NCBI GenBank assembly: GCA_024235955.1
Contig: JACKLJ010000001.1
Span: 729,501-793,500, forward strand
From: Burkholderiaceae bacterium
GTDB taxonomy: Bacteria; Pseudomonadota; Gammaproteobacteria; Burkholderiales; Burkholderiaceae_C
Reading direction: 5' to 3'
Length of the DNA stretch: 64,000 nt
Of the stretch, positions 8,618 through 17,436 are shown piece after piece. Within the stretch, counting starts at the first letter, position 1. Each line of letters begins with the position of its first letter. The translations under genes were made by a program, and so were the position numbers. The notes beneath the pieces were generated by a model. It was not told the origin of the DNA. It saw only the letters and a program-made list of their open reading frames with translations, and did not search any database.

Positions 8618-9472
8618 AACCTCCAGGTTGTCGATCAACCGCGTGCTGCCCAGCCGCGCGGCGCCCAGCGCCACCAGGGCGCCCGCGCCGTCGCCGGCCC
8701 GGGGCGGCAGCAGGTCGGCGCGGCGGCGCACGGTGAGGTAGTCGGGTTGCCAGCCGCGCGCGGCCAGCTGCGCGGTGGCGGCGGTCTCCAGCGCCGGCCG
8801 CTCCGCCGGCAGGCGCTCGCCGGCCGCCAGTGCCGCCTGGGCCAGCGCCCGCAGCGCCTGCACCAGCTGCACGCTTTCGGCGCGCTCGGCCTCGGTCAGG
8901 TAGCGGTTGCGGGAAGACAGCGCCAGGCCGTCGTCGGCGCGCTCGGTCTCGCAGGCCACCACGTCGACGGGCAGCGCGAACTGGCGCACCATGCCGCGCA
9001 CCACCATCAGCTGCTGGTAGTCCTTCTTGCCGAACATCGCCGTGCCGTGCGGCTTGCCGGCGAACACGGCCATGAACAGCTTCATCACCACCGTGGCCAT
9101 GCCGGTGAAGAAGCCGGGGCGGAACGCGCCTTCCAGCAGGTCGGCCAGTTGCGGGTCGGGCTGGATCCTGAAGGTCTGCGGCTCGGGGTAGAGGTCGCCC
9201 TCGCGCGGGGCGAACAGCACGTCGCAGCCGGCCTGCTCCAGCGCCGCGCAGTCGTCGGCGAAGGTGCGCGGGTAGCTGTCGAAATCCTCGCCCGGCAAAA
9301 ACTGCAGCCGGTTCACGAAGATGCTGGTCACGGTGGCGTCGCCCAGCGGCTTGGCCTGCGCGAGCAGCGACAGATGCCCTGCGTGCAGGTTGCCCATGGT
9401 GGGCACGAAGGCGGGGCGTTCTGTGTGGCGAAGGGCGTGGCGCAGCTCGGCCACGGTGTGGGCAATGATCAT
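8615..9472 (-). CDS. panC: Pantothenate synthetase
   Basis: Condenses pantoate with beta-alanine using ATP, the last step of vitamin B5 synthesis. It has 285 residues, normal for the family. The nucleotidyltransferase HIGH-like motif MGNLHAGHLSL is near residue 26, KKDYQQLMVV mid-protein, and the SSRNRYL motif about residue 180. The ATG at 9472 was chosen because the family begins with the strand just after it. No panB or panD is nearby. Confidence 0.96.
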   Translation of the reverse strand: MIIAHTVAELRHALRHTERPAFVPTMGNLHAGHLSLLAQAKPLGDATVTSIFVNRLQFLPGEDFDSYPRTFADDCAALEQAGCDVLFAPREGDLYPEPQTFRIQPDPQLADLLEGAFRPGFFTGMATVVMKLFMAVFAGKPHGTAMFGKKDYQQLMVVRGMVRQFALPVDVVACETERADDGLALSSRNRYLTEAERAESVQLVQALRALAQAALAAGERLPAERPALETAATAQLAARGWQPDYLTVRRRADLLPPRAGDGAGALVALGAARLGSTRLIDNLEV

Positions 9473-9526
9473 GCGCCGATGTTCGCACACCCCCGTGGCA
9501 CGCCTGCCGTGCCGGCCAGGGGCAGC

Positions 9527-9552
9527 AAAAAGGCGCCCCGGGGGCGCCTTTC
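9527..9552 (-). terminator. Rho-independent terminator of the yidB-like gene
   Basis: Inverted repeat AAGGCGCCCC (9530-9539) and GGGGCGCCTT (9541-9550). On the minus strand it is followed by a run of five T. It lies 20 bp beyond the yidB-like stop codon and ahead of panC. Confidence 0.85.
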
Positions 9553-9571
9553 ACGGCTGATTGGCGCGCTC

Positions 9572-10090
9572 TCAGCGCTGCAGCATGCGGCCCAGCATGC
9601 CGACGATGTCGTCGGTGCTGCCCAGGCCGCCCTGCGGGGCCTGGCCGTGCGGGGTGAGCTTGTCGATCAGCTCCGGCAGCACGGCGGCCACGCCGCCGGC
9701 AGCCTGCTGGTGGCCGATGCCGAGCTGCGCGGCGATCTGGCTGATCACGTCGGGGCCCAGCGCCTGCGTCACCTGATCCGGGCTCACGGGCTGGTTGGCA
9801 CCGCTGCCGACCCAGGAGCCGGCGGCGTCGCCCGCGCCGGCGTGGGTGAATTTGTCGAGCAGGCCGCCCAGGCCGCCCTGGCTGCTGTTGTTGGCCAGCA
9901 TGCTCATCAGGATGGGTGCCAGCGCGGCGACCAGGCCCATGTTCAGCCCGCCGGTGCCGCCCTGCGGTTGCTGCGGCTGCTGCTGGCCGCCGAGCATGCC
10001 GCCCAGCACCTCGCCCAGGCCACCCAGGCCGCCGCCTTGCTGGTTCTGGCCGGCCAGCACCGAGCCGAGTACGGAGTCAAGCAGTCCCAT
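9572..10090 (-). CDS. YidB/DUF937-family protein
   Basis: 172-residue protein of the YidB/DUF937 family, function unknown. The N-terminus MGLLDSVLGSVL is typical. It is followed by a Gly/Gln-rich low-complexity stretch (about residues 15-48), a helical core, and a C-terminal SPDQVTQALGPDVISQIAAQ segment characteristic of the family. There is no signal peptide. It is monocistronic, with its own downstream terminator. Confidence 0.8.
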   Translation of the reverse strand: MGLLDSVLGSVLAGQNQQGGGLGGLGEVLGGMLGGQQQPQQPQGGTGGLNMGLVAALAPILMSMLANNSSQGGLGGLLDKFTHAGAGDAAGSWVGSGANQPVSPDQVTQALGPDVISQIAAQLGIGHQQAAGGVAAVLPELIDKLTPHGQAPQGGLGSTDDIVGMLGRMLQR

Positions 10091-10230
10091 GGTTCATCTC
10101 CCGTGGCAGAAAAGAAGGGGCGATTGTGCGCCCCCCGGCGCGGCCGGCGCCAGGGAAAGCTGTCGGAAGTCCATTCGTCCACCTGGGCGTCGGCTGGGGG
10201 CAACGGCGGTGTGAAGGAGTTGCCAAATCC

Positions 10231-10275
10231 AGGTTTTGACCAGGCATGGCAGGCGCAGGCAGCTATCAAAAGAGA
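10231..10275 (-). repeat. Two-hairpin repeat, copy 4
   Basis: Minus-strand copy with a perfect core GGCAGGCGCAGGCAGCTATC, in the 280-bp interval between the yidB-like gene and scpA. Confidence 0.8.
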
Positions 10276-10370
10276 AGTGATTGGCCTGCGGGAAAGGGGT
10301 AGCCAGCCCTTGCCGGGCGCTGGCGCCGCTGGGCCGGCGCGGCGTCCGGGTCCGCAGCCGCGGGCGGGGC

Positions 10371-11234
10371 TTACCCGGCGGGCGTGAACGCCAGCCGCAC
10401 GTAGATGGGCGCGTAGGCCTCGGCCTGGGTGACTTCCACCAGCGTTTCCTTGGCCAGTTCGAGCAGGGCGATCAGCGTGACCACCAGCACCGGCACGCCG
10501 CGGGCCGGGTCGAACAGGTCCTCGAAGGGCGCGAAGCGGCGGCCCTGGAGCTTCTTGAGCACCAGGCTCATGTGCTCGCGCACCGAAAGCTCCTCGCGCG
10601 TGATCTTGTGGTGCTGCACCAGCTTGGCGCGGCGCAGGATGTCCTGCCAGGCCTGCTGGATGTCGACCAGCGCCACGTCGGGGAAGCGCGGCTTGAGCGC
10701 CTGCTCCACGTACACCTGCGCCTTGAGGAATTCGCGGCCGTACTGCGGCAGTTCGGCCAGCCGGGCCGAGGCGAGCTTCATCTGCTCGTACTCGAGCAGG
10801 CGGCGCACCAGCTCGGCGCGCGGGTCTTCGGGCTCCTCGCCCTCGGCCGTCTTCTTGGGCGGCAGCAGCATGCGCGACTTGATCTCGATCAGCATGGCCG
10901 CCATCAGCAGGTATTCGGCCGCCAGCTCCAGGTTGCGCGCGCGGATCTCGTCCACGTAGCTCAGGTACTGGCGCGTCACCGCCGCCATGGGGATGTCGAG
11001 GATGTTGAAGTTCTGCTTGCGGATCAGGTAGAGCAGCAGGTCCAGCGGCCCCTCGAAGGCCTCCAGGAACACCTCCAGCGCGTCGGGCGGGATGTACAGG
11101 TCCTGCGGCAGCGCGAACAGCGGCTCGCCGTACAGCCGCGCCACCGCCACGTGGTCCACCACCTCGGGCAGCACCTCGGCGCTGGCGGGTGTGGGCTCCA
11201 GCATCAGCCCGGGGGTGGATTCGGGGTGGTTCAT
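10371..11234 (-). CDS. scpA: Segregation and condensation protein A (kleisin)
   Basis: 287-residue ScpA, the kleisin that with ScpB and SMC condenses and helps segregate the chromosome. The signature FEGPLDLLLYLIRKQ is near residue 55, IEIKSRMLLPP mid-protein, and the C-terminal winged-helix segment follows (VLVVTLIALLELAKE). The ATG at 11234 was chosen. A longer frame upstream would translate the adjacent repeat (VAGAGSS) and is artefactual. No scpB or panC operon partner lies directly downstream. Confidence 0.94.
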   Translation of the reverse strand: MNHPESTPGLMLEPTPASAEVLPEVVDHVAVARLYGEPLFALPQDLYIPPDALEVFLEAFEGPLDLLLYLIRKQNFNILDIPMAAVTRQYLSYVDEIRARNLELAAEYLLMAAMLIEIKSRMLLPPKKTAEGEEPEDPRAELVRRLLEYEQMKLASARLAELPQYGREFLKAQVYVEQALKPRFPDVALVDIQQAWQDILRRAKLVQHHKITREELSVREHMSLVLKKLQGRRFAPFEDLFDPARGVPVLVVTLIALLELAKETLVEVTQAEAYAPIYVRLAFTPAG

Positions 11235-11300
11235 GCTATGGATAGGTGAGCTGCCTGCGCCCGCCACGCTTGGGCTGGAGGGCGATTTGGCTCACAAAAA
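11235..11300 (+). repeat. Two-hairpin repeat, copy 5 (abuts the scpA start)
   Basis: Plus-strand copy with AGCTGCCTGCGCCCGCCAC and the downstream arm GGGCTGGAGG. It begins one base from the scpA start codon, so the scpA leader consists of repeat sequence. Confidence 0.8.
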
Positions 11301-11329
11301 CCGGGCTGGCCAAGCCAGCGCCGACGGGC

Positions 11330-11551
11330 TCAGTCCGGGCTGGGCGCGGTCTGGTAGACGTAGGGCTTCTGCTGCACGCGGCCGGCGCGGAATTCGGCCT
11401 GCAGGTCGCGGTCGATCTGCTTGTCCCACAGCAGGGCACGGCCCTGGCGCTGGCCTTCGTCCAGCCCGGGTTTCTCGCGCTTGAGCTGCTCGATGAAATC
11501 GGTCGCGTCCGAGGTGTAGTGCGGGCGGCGGAAGAAATTGGCGATGGACAT
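11330..11551 (-). CDS. DUF3460-family protein
   Basis: Small 73-residue protein of a family I know mainly from Burkholderiales, function unknown. The conserved pattern is FRRPHYTSDATDFIEQLK near the N-terminus and LLWDKQIDRDLQAEF mid-protein. There is no signal peptide or membrane segment. It is co-directional with scpA but separated from it by a repeat copy. Confidence 0.78.
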   Translation of the reverse strand: MSIANFFRRPHYTSDATDFIEQLKREKPGLDEGQRQGRALLWDKQIDRDLQAEFRAGRVQQKPYVYQTAPSPD

Positions 11552-11650
11552 ACACTCGCGGGCAGGAAATGATCGGTTCTGTCCGACAACGTACGCCACC
11601 TGGGCCGCGTTGAGGACGCTGGACCGCATTTTAAGGGGAGCACAGCCCGC

Positions 11651-12172
11651 ATGAGCATCGCACGACACTGGAAAAAGGCCGCCACCGCCGCCGCCCTGGC
11701 GCTGCTGGGCGCCCTGGCCGCCTGCGACAACCAGGCCATCAAGGAGCTGGAAGAGGGCGTTTCCACCGAGGCCGACGTGGTGCAGCGCTTCGGCCAGCCC
11801 GAACGCGTGTGGCCCGAGCCCGACGGCAGCAAGACCTACGAGTACAACCGCCAGCCCGAGGGTACGCAGAACTACATGATCACCATCGGCACCGACGGCA
11901 GGATGAGCGCGCTGCGCCAGGTGCTGAACCCGCACAACTTCGCCCGCGTGCAGCCCGGCATGACCATGGAGCAGGTTCGCCAGATGCTGGGCAAGCCGGC
12001 CCGGCAGGTGCCGTACAAGCTCAAGAACGAGATCGACTGGTCCTGGCGCTTTCTCGACACCGCCGCCAACGAGAAGAAGATGTTCTTCGTCACCTTCTCG
12101 CCCGACTACCGCGTGATCCGCACCGAAATCGGCCGCGACCTGGACGGGCCGGACATGCGCGGCGGCGGCTAG
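11651..12172 (+). CDS. BamE/SmpA-like outer-membrane lipoprotein
   Basis: 173-residue lipoprotein. A signal peptide ends in the lipobox LAAC with Cys25. Two SmpA/OmlA-like repeats follow, around residues 33-70 (VSTEADVVQRFGQPERVW) and 100-150 (VQPGMTMEQVRQMLGKP). It resembles BamE by fold but the gene name is not certain; a general role in envelope assembly or inhibition is inferred. It is convergent with the methyltransferase gene, overlapping its stop by 4 bp. Confidence 0.8.
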   Translation: MSIARHWKKAATAAALALLGALAACDNQAIKELEEGVSTEADVVQRFGQPERVWPEPDGSKTYEYNRQPEGTQNYMITIGTDGRMSALRQVLNPHNFARVQPGMTMEQVRQMLGKPARQVPYKLKNEIDWSWRFLDTAANEKKMFFVTFSPDYRVIRTEIGRDLDGPDMRGGG

Positions 12173-12948
12173 GCCAGCTTTTCGGCCGCGTAGGCCTGCG
12201 TGGTGTAGGGGAAGTCCACCACCGCCTGGCCGCGCAGCGCGGGGTGGCGGGCGATCAGCGCCTCGATGCGCTCGCGCACGCGGGCCTGCTCAGGCGCTGG
12301 CAGCGCGGCGATGAAGCTGACCGACATCGTGCGGTTGACCACCACGTCCTGCGGCGTGCCGCGGTGCACATAGGGCCAGCGGGTTTCCTGCAGCGGGCCG
12401 AACCAGCGCTGGCCGGGCGCCTCGAAGGGCAGGCGCCAGTCGCCCTTGTAGAAGCGTGGAGCGTCGCCTTCGTACGGGGTCATGATGGCGGTGAGCTCGG
12501 CCACCCAGTCCACGCTCTCGTCGCGCACGTTCCACACCAGCCCCAACCGGCCGCCGGGGCGCAGCACGCGGTGGAATTCCTGCAGCGCCGCCGCACTGGC
12601 GAACCAGTGGAAGGCCTGGGCGCAGACTACGGCGTCCAGGCGGGCATCGCCCAGCGGCAGCGCCTGCGCCGTGCCGGCCAGCGCCCGCACGCCGGGCAGC
12701 GCCTCACTCAGCTTGGCGCGCATGGCCTCCACCGGCTCCACGGCGGCAACTTCGGCGCCGGTGCGCACCAGCCGCGGCGTGAACTTGCCGGTGCCCGCGC
12801 CCACGTCCGCCACCTGGCGGCCGGGGCCCAGGCCCAGCGCCTGCTTCAGCCAGCCGTCCAGCGCCTCGGGGTAATCGGGGCGGCCGCGGGCGTAGGCGTC
12901 GGCCTGGCTGGAAAAGCCCTGCTGGGCGGCGTGGTGGACGGCAGACAT
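12169..12948 (-). CDS. Class I SAM-dependent methyltransferase
   Basis: 259-residue Rossmann-fold methyltransferase of the UbiE/Methyltransf_11 type. Motif I is VADVGAGTGKFTPRL, motif II AVVCAQAFHWF and motif III EFHRVLRPGGRLGLVWN. The substrate is not evident. The C-terminal region (WFGPLQETRWPYVHRGTPQDVV) resembles trans-aconitate or fungal-type methyltransferases. The ATG at 12948 is well placed before the family N-terminus FSSQADAYARGRPDYP. Nothing in the neighbourhood fixes its role. Confidence 0.82.
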   Translation of the reverse strand: MSAVHHAAQQGFSSQADAYARGRPDYPEALDGWLKQALGLGPGRQVADVGAGTGKFTPRLVRTGAEVAAVEPVEAMRAKLSEALPGVRALAGTAQALPLGDARLDAVVCAQAFHWFASAAALQEFHRVLRPGGRLGLVWNVRDESVDWVAELTAIMTPYEGDAPRFYKGDWRLPFEAPGQRWFGPLQETRWPYVHRGTPQDVVVNRTMSVSFIAALPAPEQARVRERIEALIARHPALRGQAVVDFPYTTQAYAAEKLA

Positions 12949-13025
12949 GGTGGACCTTCCGGGGGTGTGGAACCGGCAGGCGGTATTGGAACCTGAACCG
13001 GCTGCCCCGGTTCGCCCCGGGGGCT

Positions 13026-14717
<1,692 letters not shown>

Positions 14718-14897
14718 GGTGGACGCGCTGTGAGCTGGCGTAAGGCGCATCATAGGCCTTTGCGCCGTTCCGGTACCGTTCGCAACGCACATATTACGCA
14801 CATTCAATGCACATGTTGCCCTTGCGTGACAATAGCGCCTTGCCCAGGTGGCCGTTGCGTGGGCCGGGCGGGCAAGGCTTGCGGTTGGAAAGTGCGT

Positions 14898-15872
14898 ATG
14901 TCGACATCAGCCCCGGGAACGTCCTCTCAGCGTGATCCCGATTCCTCGCCGTCCGCGGCGTCCGGTGCCTGCCCGGGCCCTGCGGCGCCGGCGCTCGGCC
15001 GGCGCGCCAGCCTGCGCCGGCTGGCGGGTGGCACGGCGGCGCTGATCGGTGCCGGCTGGCTGGCCGGCTGCGACAAGATGCGCGGCGACGCCGTCAACGT
15101 GCCCGCGCCAGCGGCATCGCGGCCGCCCGATTCCGTGACCCAGGCTTCGGCCCCGGCACGGCACATCAGCCATGCGGCCAGCGAGGCCTCGGCCGGCACC
15201 TCGCCGAGCGACGGCAGCTGCTCGCCGCTGCCGGCCGAGCAGGCGGGTCTGTTCGCCGCCGACGGCAGCGCCGGTGCGCACGGCAAGCACCTGAACATCC
15301 TCAAGGAGCCAGGGCTGCTACGCGCCGACATCCGCTCCAGCTTCGGCCAGTTCAGCGGCCGTGCCGACGGCGTGCCGCTGACGGTGTCGCTCAAGCTGGT
15401 CAACACCGCCAACCGCTGCGCCAGCCTGCGCGGCCTGGTGGTGTACCTGTGGCACTGCGACCGCGACGGCCGCTTCAGCCTGTACCAGGACCCCATCACG
15501 CAGCAGAACTACCTGCGCGGCACGCAGGTGTCGGACGAGGCCGGGCTGGCCAGTTTCAAGACCATCTTCCCCGGCTGCCACCAGACGCGCTGGCCGCACA
15601 TGCTGTTCGAGGTCTTCCGCAGCCCGGAAGAGGCCACCTCCGGCGCGCGCGCGCTGTGGGTGTCGCAGCTCGCTCTGCCGCAGGACGCGTGCAAGGCGGT
15701 CTACGCCGGCGAGAAGAGCTACGCCGACAACGTGGCCAAGCTGGCGGCGGCCAGCCTGACGACCGACGAGGCCTTCAAGGACGATGGCGGCGTGCACCAG
15801 GTGGCCACCGTGACGGGCAGCCTGGCCGACGGCCTGCTGGCCACGCTGGAAGCCGGCATCGCCCTGCGCTGA
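14898..15872 (+). CDS. Intradiol-dioxygenase-like lipoprotein, iron ligands mostly lost
   Basis: 324-residue exported protein. A twin-arginine-like signal (R35-R36, RRASLRRLAGG) runs into the lipobox LAGC with Cys58. The C-terminal half has the intradiol ring-cleavage fold and aligns without large gaps to the protein at 16128. In place of the expected Tyr-Tyr-His-His iron ligands it has F193 (DGRFSLY), H228 (PGCHQTRW), H234 and L236 (WPHML). It therefore probably does not bind Fe(III) as a dioxygenase does. It may be a substrate-binding or structural paralogue, or use another metal. The ATG at 14898 was chosen because the signal follows; much longer upstream frames are spurious. Confidence 0.75.
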   Translation: MSTSAPGTSSQRDPDSSPSAASGACPGPAAPALGRRASLRRLAGGTAALIGAGWLAGCDKMRGDAVNVPAPAASRPPDSVTQASAPARHISHAASEASAGTSPSDGSCSPLPAEQAGLFAADGSAGAHGKHLNILKEPGLLRADIRSSFGQFSGRADGVPLTVSLKLVNTANRCASLRGLVVYLWHCDRDGRFSLYQDPITQQNYLRGTQVSDEAGLASFKTIFPGCHQTRWPHMLFEVFRSPEEATSGARALWVSQLALPQDACKAVYAGEKSYADNVAKLAAASLTTDEAFKDDGGVHQVATVTGSLADGLLATLEAGIALR

Positions 15873-16127
15873 TTCCGCGCCACGACGTAGCGCGGAGCTT
15901 GCCGCGGACCGTCGTCGCGCGGCGTTTTGTCACCCCGATACGCAGGCCGCACCGCCGGTTGCCGTCTTTTACGCGGGCTTTACCCGGCGGACACATGGCA
16001 TCCCGGGTATGGCCACCAGAATGCCTCTGGTTCGCCCCTCTGCCCTTGGCCCTCAGCTGCCGACGGTGAAGCGGGCACGGCACCAACACGCGCCGCCGGC
16101 CCGGCGCGCACCAACCCGGAGGGATGC

Positions 16128-17108
16128 ATGCACACCAAGCCCGCGCTCAACGCGCCCGACCATGACGACGACCATGGCCCCCAGCTCGCCCACGACCTGG
16201 GCACCATGACCCGCGCCGCCGCGGCGCGGCGCCAGGCGCTGCGCTGGCTGTCGGCCGGCGCGCTGTCGGCCGGCGCGCCGGTGATCCTGGCCGCCTGCGG
16301 TGGTGGCGGCGACACCACGACCAGCAGTTCGAGCAGCAGTTCCGGCACGAGCAGTTCCAGCTCCAGCAGTTCTTCCAGCAGCTCCACCACCACAACCACC
16401 ACGGGCAGCACGGGCACCAGCAGCAGCTCCAGCACCACGACCAGCAGCTCCGGCACCTGCAGCACCATCCCGGACGAAACCAATGGCCCGTACCCGGCCG
16501 ACGGCACCAACCAGATTTCCGGCAGCACCGTGAACGTGCTGACGCAAAGCGGCGTGGTGCGCAGCGACATCCGCTCCAGCTTCGGCAGCCTGTCCGGCAC
16601 GGCCAGCGGCGTGCCGCTGACGCTGACGCTCAAGCTGGTCAACAGCGCCGCCAGCTGCGCCAGCCTGGAAGGGCTGGCCGTCTACATCTGGCACTGCACG
16701 GCCGACGGCAACTACTCGCTCTACTCCAGCGGCTTCACCAACCAGAACTTCCTGCGCGGCGTGCAGGTGACCGACGCCAACGCGCTGGTCAGCTTCACCA
16801 CCGTCTTCCCGGGCTGCTATACCGGCCGCTGGCCGCACATCCACTTCGAGGTCTACCGCAGCCTGGCCACCGCCACCAGCGCGGCCAGCGACATCAAGAC
16901 CTCGCAGGTGGCGCTGCCGGAAGACGCCTGCAGCGCCGTCTACAGCGGCGCCACCGGCTACGGCAACAGCACGCGCAACCTGAACGCCATCACCCTGGCC
17001 ACCGACAGCGTGTTCGGCAACGACAGCGCGGCGCACCAGATGGCCACCGTCACCGGCAGCGTGAGCTCCGGGTACATCGCGGCGCTGACGGTGGGAGTGG
17101 CGGTGTGA
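16128..17108 (+). CDS. Intradiol ring-cleavage dioxygenase-like Tat lipoprotein
   Basis: 326-residue exported protein. A Tat-type signal (R34-R35 in ARRQALRWLSAG) runs into the lipobox LAAC with Cys57. A Ser/Thr-only linker occupies roughly residues 62-110, then the intradiol dioxygenase domain follows. All four non-haem iron ligands are visible: Y196 (DGNYSLY), Y231 (PGCYTGRW), H237 and H239 (WPHIHFE). An extracytoplasmic aromatic-ring dioxygenase is plausible; the substrate is unknown. The ATG at 16128 is preceded by GGAGGG. An overlapping ATG at 16124 is out of frame. It is a tandem paralogue of the gene at 14898. Confidence 0.82.
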   Translation: MHTKPALNAPDHDDDHGPQLAHDLGTMTRAAAARRQALRWLSAGALSAGAPVILAACGGGGDTTTSSSSSSSGTSSSSSSSSSSSSTTTTTTGSTGTSSSSSTTTSSSGTCSTIPDETNGPYPADGTNQISGSTVNVLTQSGVVRSDIRSSFGSLSGTASGVPLTLTLKLVNSAASCASLEGLAVYIWHCTADGNYSLYSSGFTNQNFLRGVQVTDANALVSFTTVFPGCYTGRWPHIHFEVYRSLATATSAASDIKTSQVALPEDACSAVYSGATGYGNSTRNLNAITLATDSVFGNDSAAHQMATVTGSVSSGYIAALTVGVAV

Positions 17109-17324
17109 CACCCCCGGAGTCGGCCGCAACCTCCTGGGCCGCTCACGCGGCTTCCTTCCTCGCGTTCCGGACGGGACGGCGCCAGTAACCGGGGACCCGG
17201 ACCACGGCTCCTCTGGCTTGGCCAGATCCGCGGCCATCGGCTCATGGCTCCTCTTCCCGGAAGCGCGGCTTCGCGCAAGTGGTGGGCGAAGCGCAGATAC
17301 TCGGGCCGTCATCAGGATGCCGAG

Positions 17325-17383
17325 TTGATACGAAATCGATAGCTGCCTGCGCCCGCTGGGAGCCGGCTGCAGGCCGAAAAGAC
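17325..17383 (+). repeat. Two-hairpin repeat, copy 6
   Basis: Plus-strand copy with GATAGCTGCCTGCGCCCGCT and the downstream arm GGCTGCAGGCCGAAAAG. It is located just beyond the metG terminator. Confidence 0.85.
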
Positions 17384-17386
17384 CAC

Positions 17387-17411
17387 AAAAAAAAGCCCCG
17401 CGAAGGGGCTT
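17387..17411 (-). terminator. Rho-independent terminator of metG
   Basis: Stem AGCCCC (17394-17399) and GGGGCT (17405-17410) with a GCGAA loop. On the minus strand it is followed by eight T residues. It lies about 25 bp beyond the metG stop. Confidence 0.92.
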
Positions 17412-17436
17412 CTTTCATGGGGCGCGCGGAGATCGT

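Larger units (their letters stand above)
17109..17436. other. Gene-free interval between the second intradiol gene and metG
   Basis: About 330 bp where two transcription units converge. It contains a two-hairpin repeat (17325-17383) and the metG terminator (17387-17411). The first 200 bp are G+C-rich with no recognisable gene. Confidence 0.7.
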
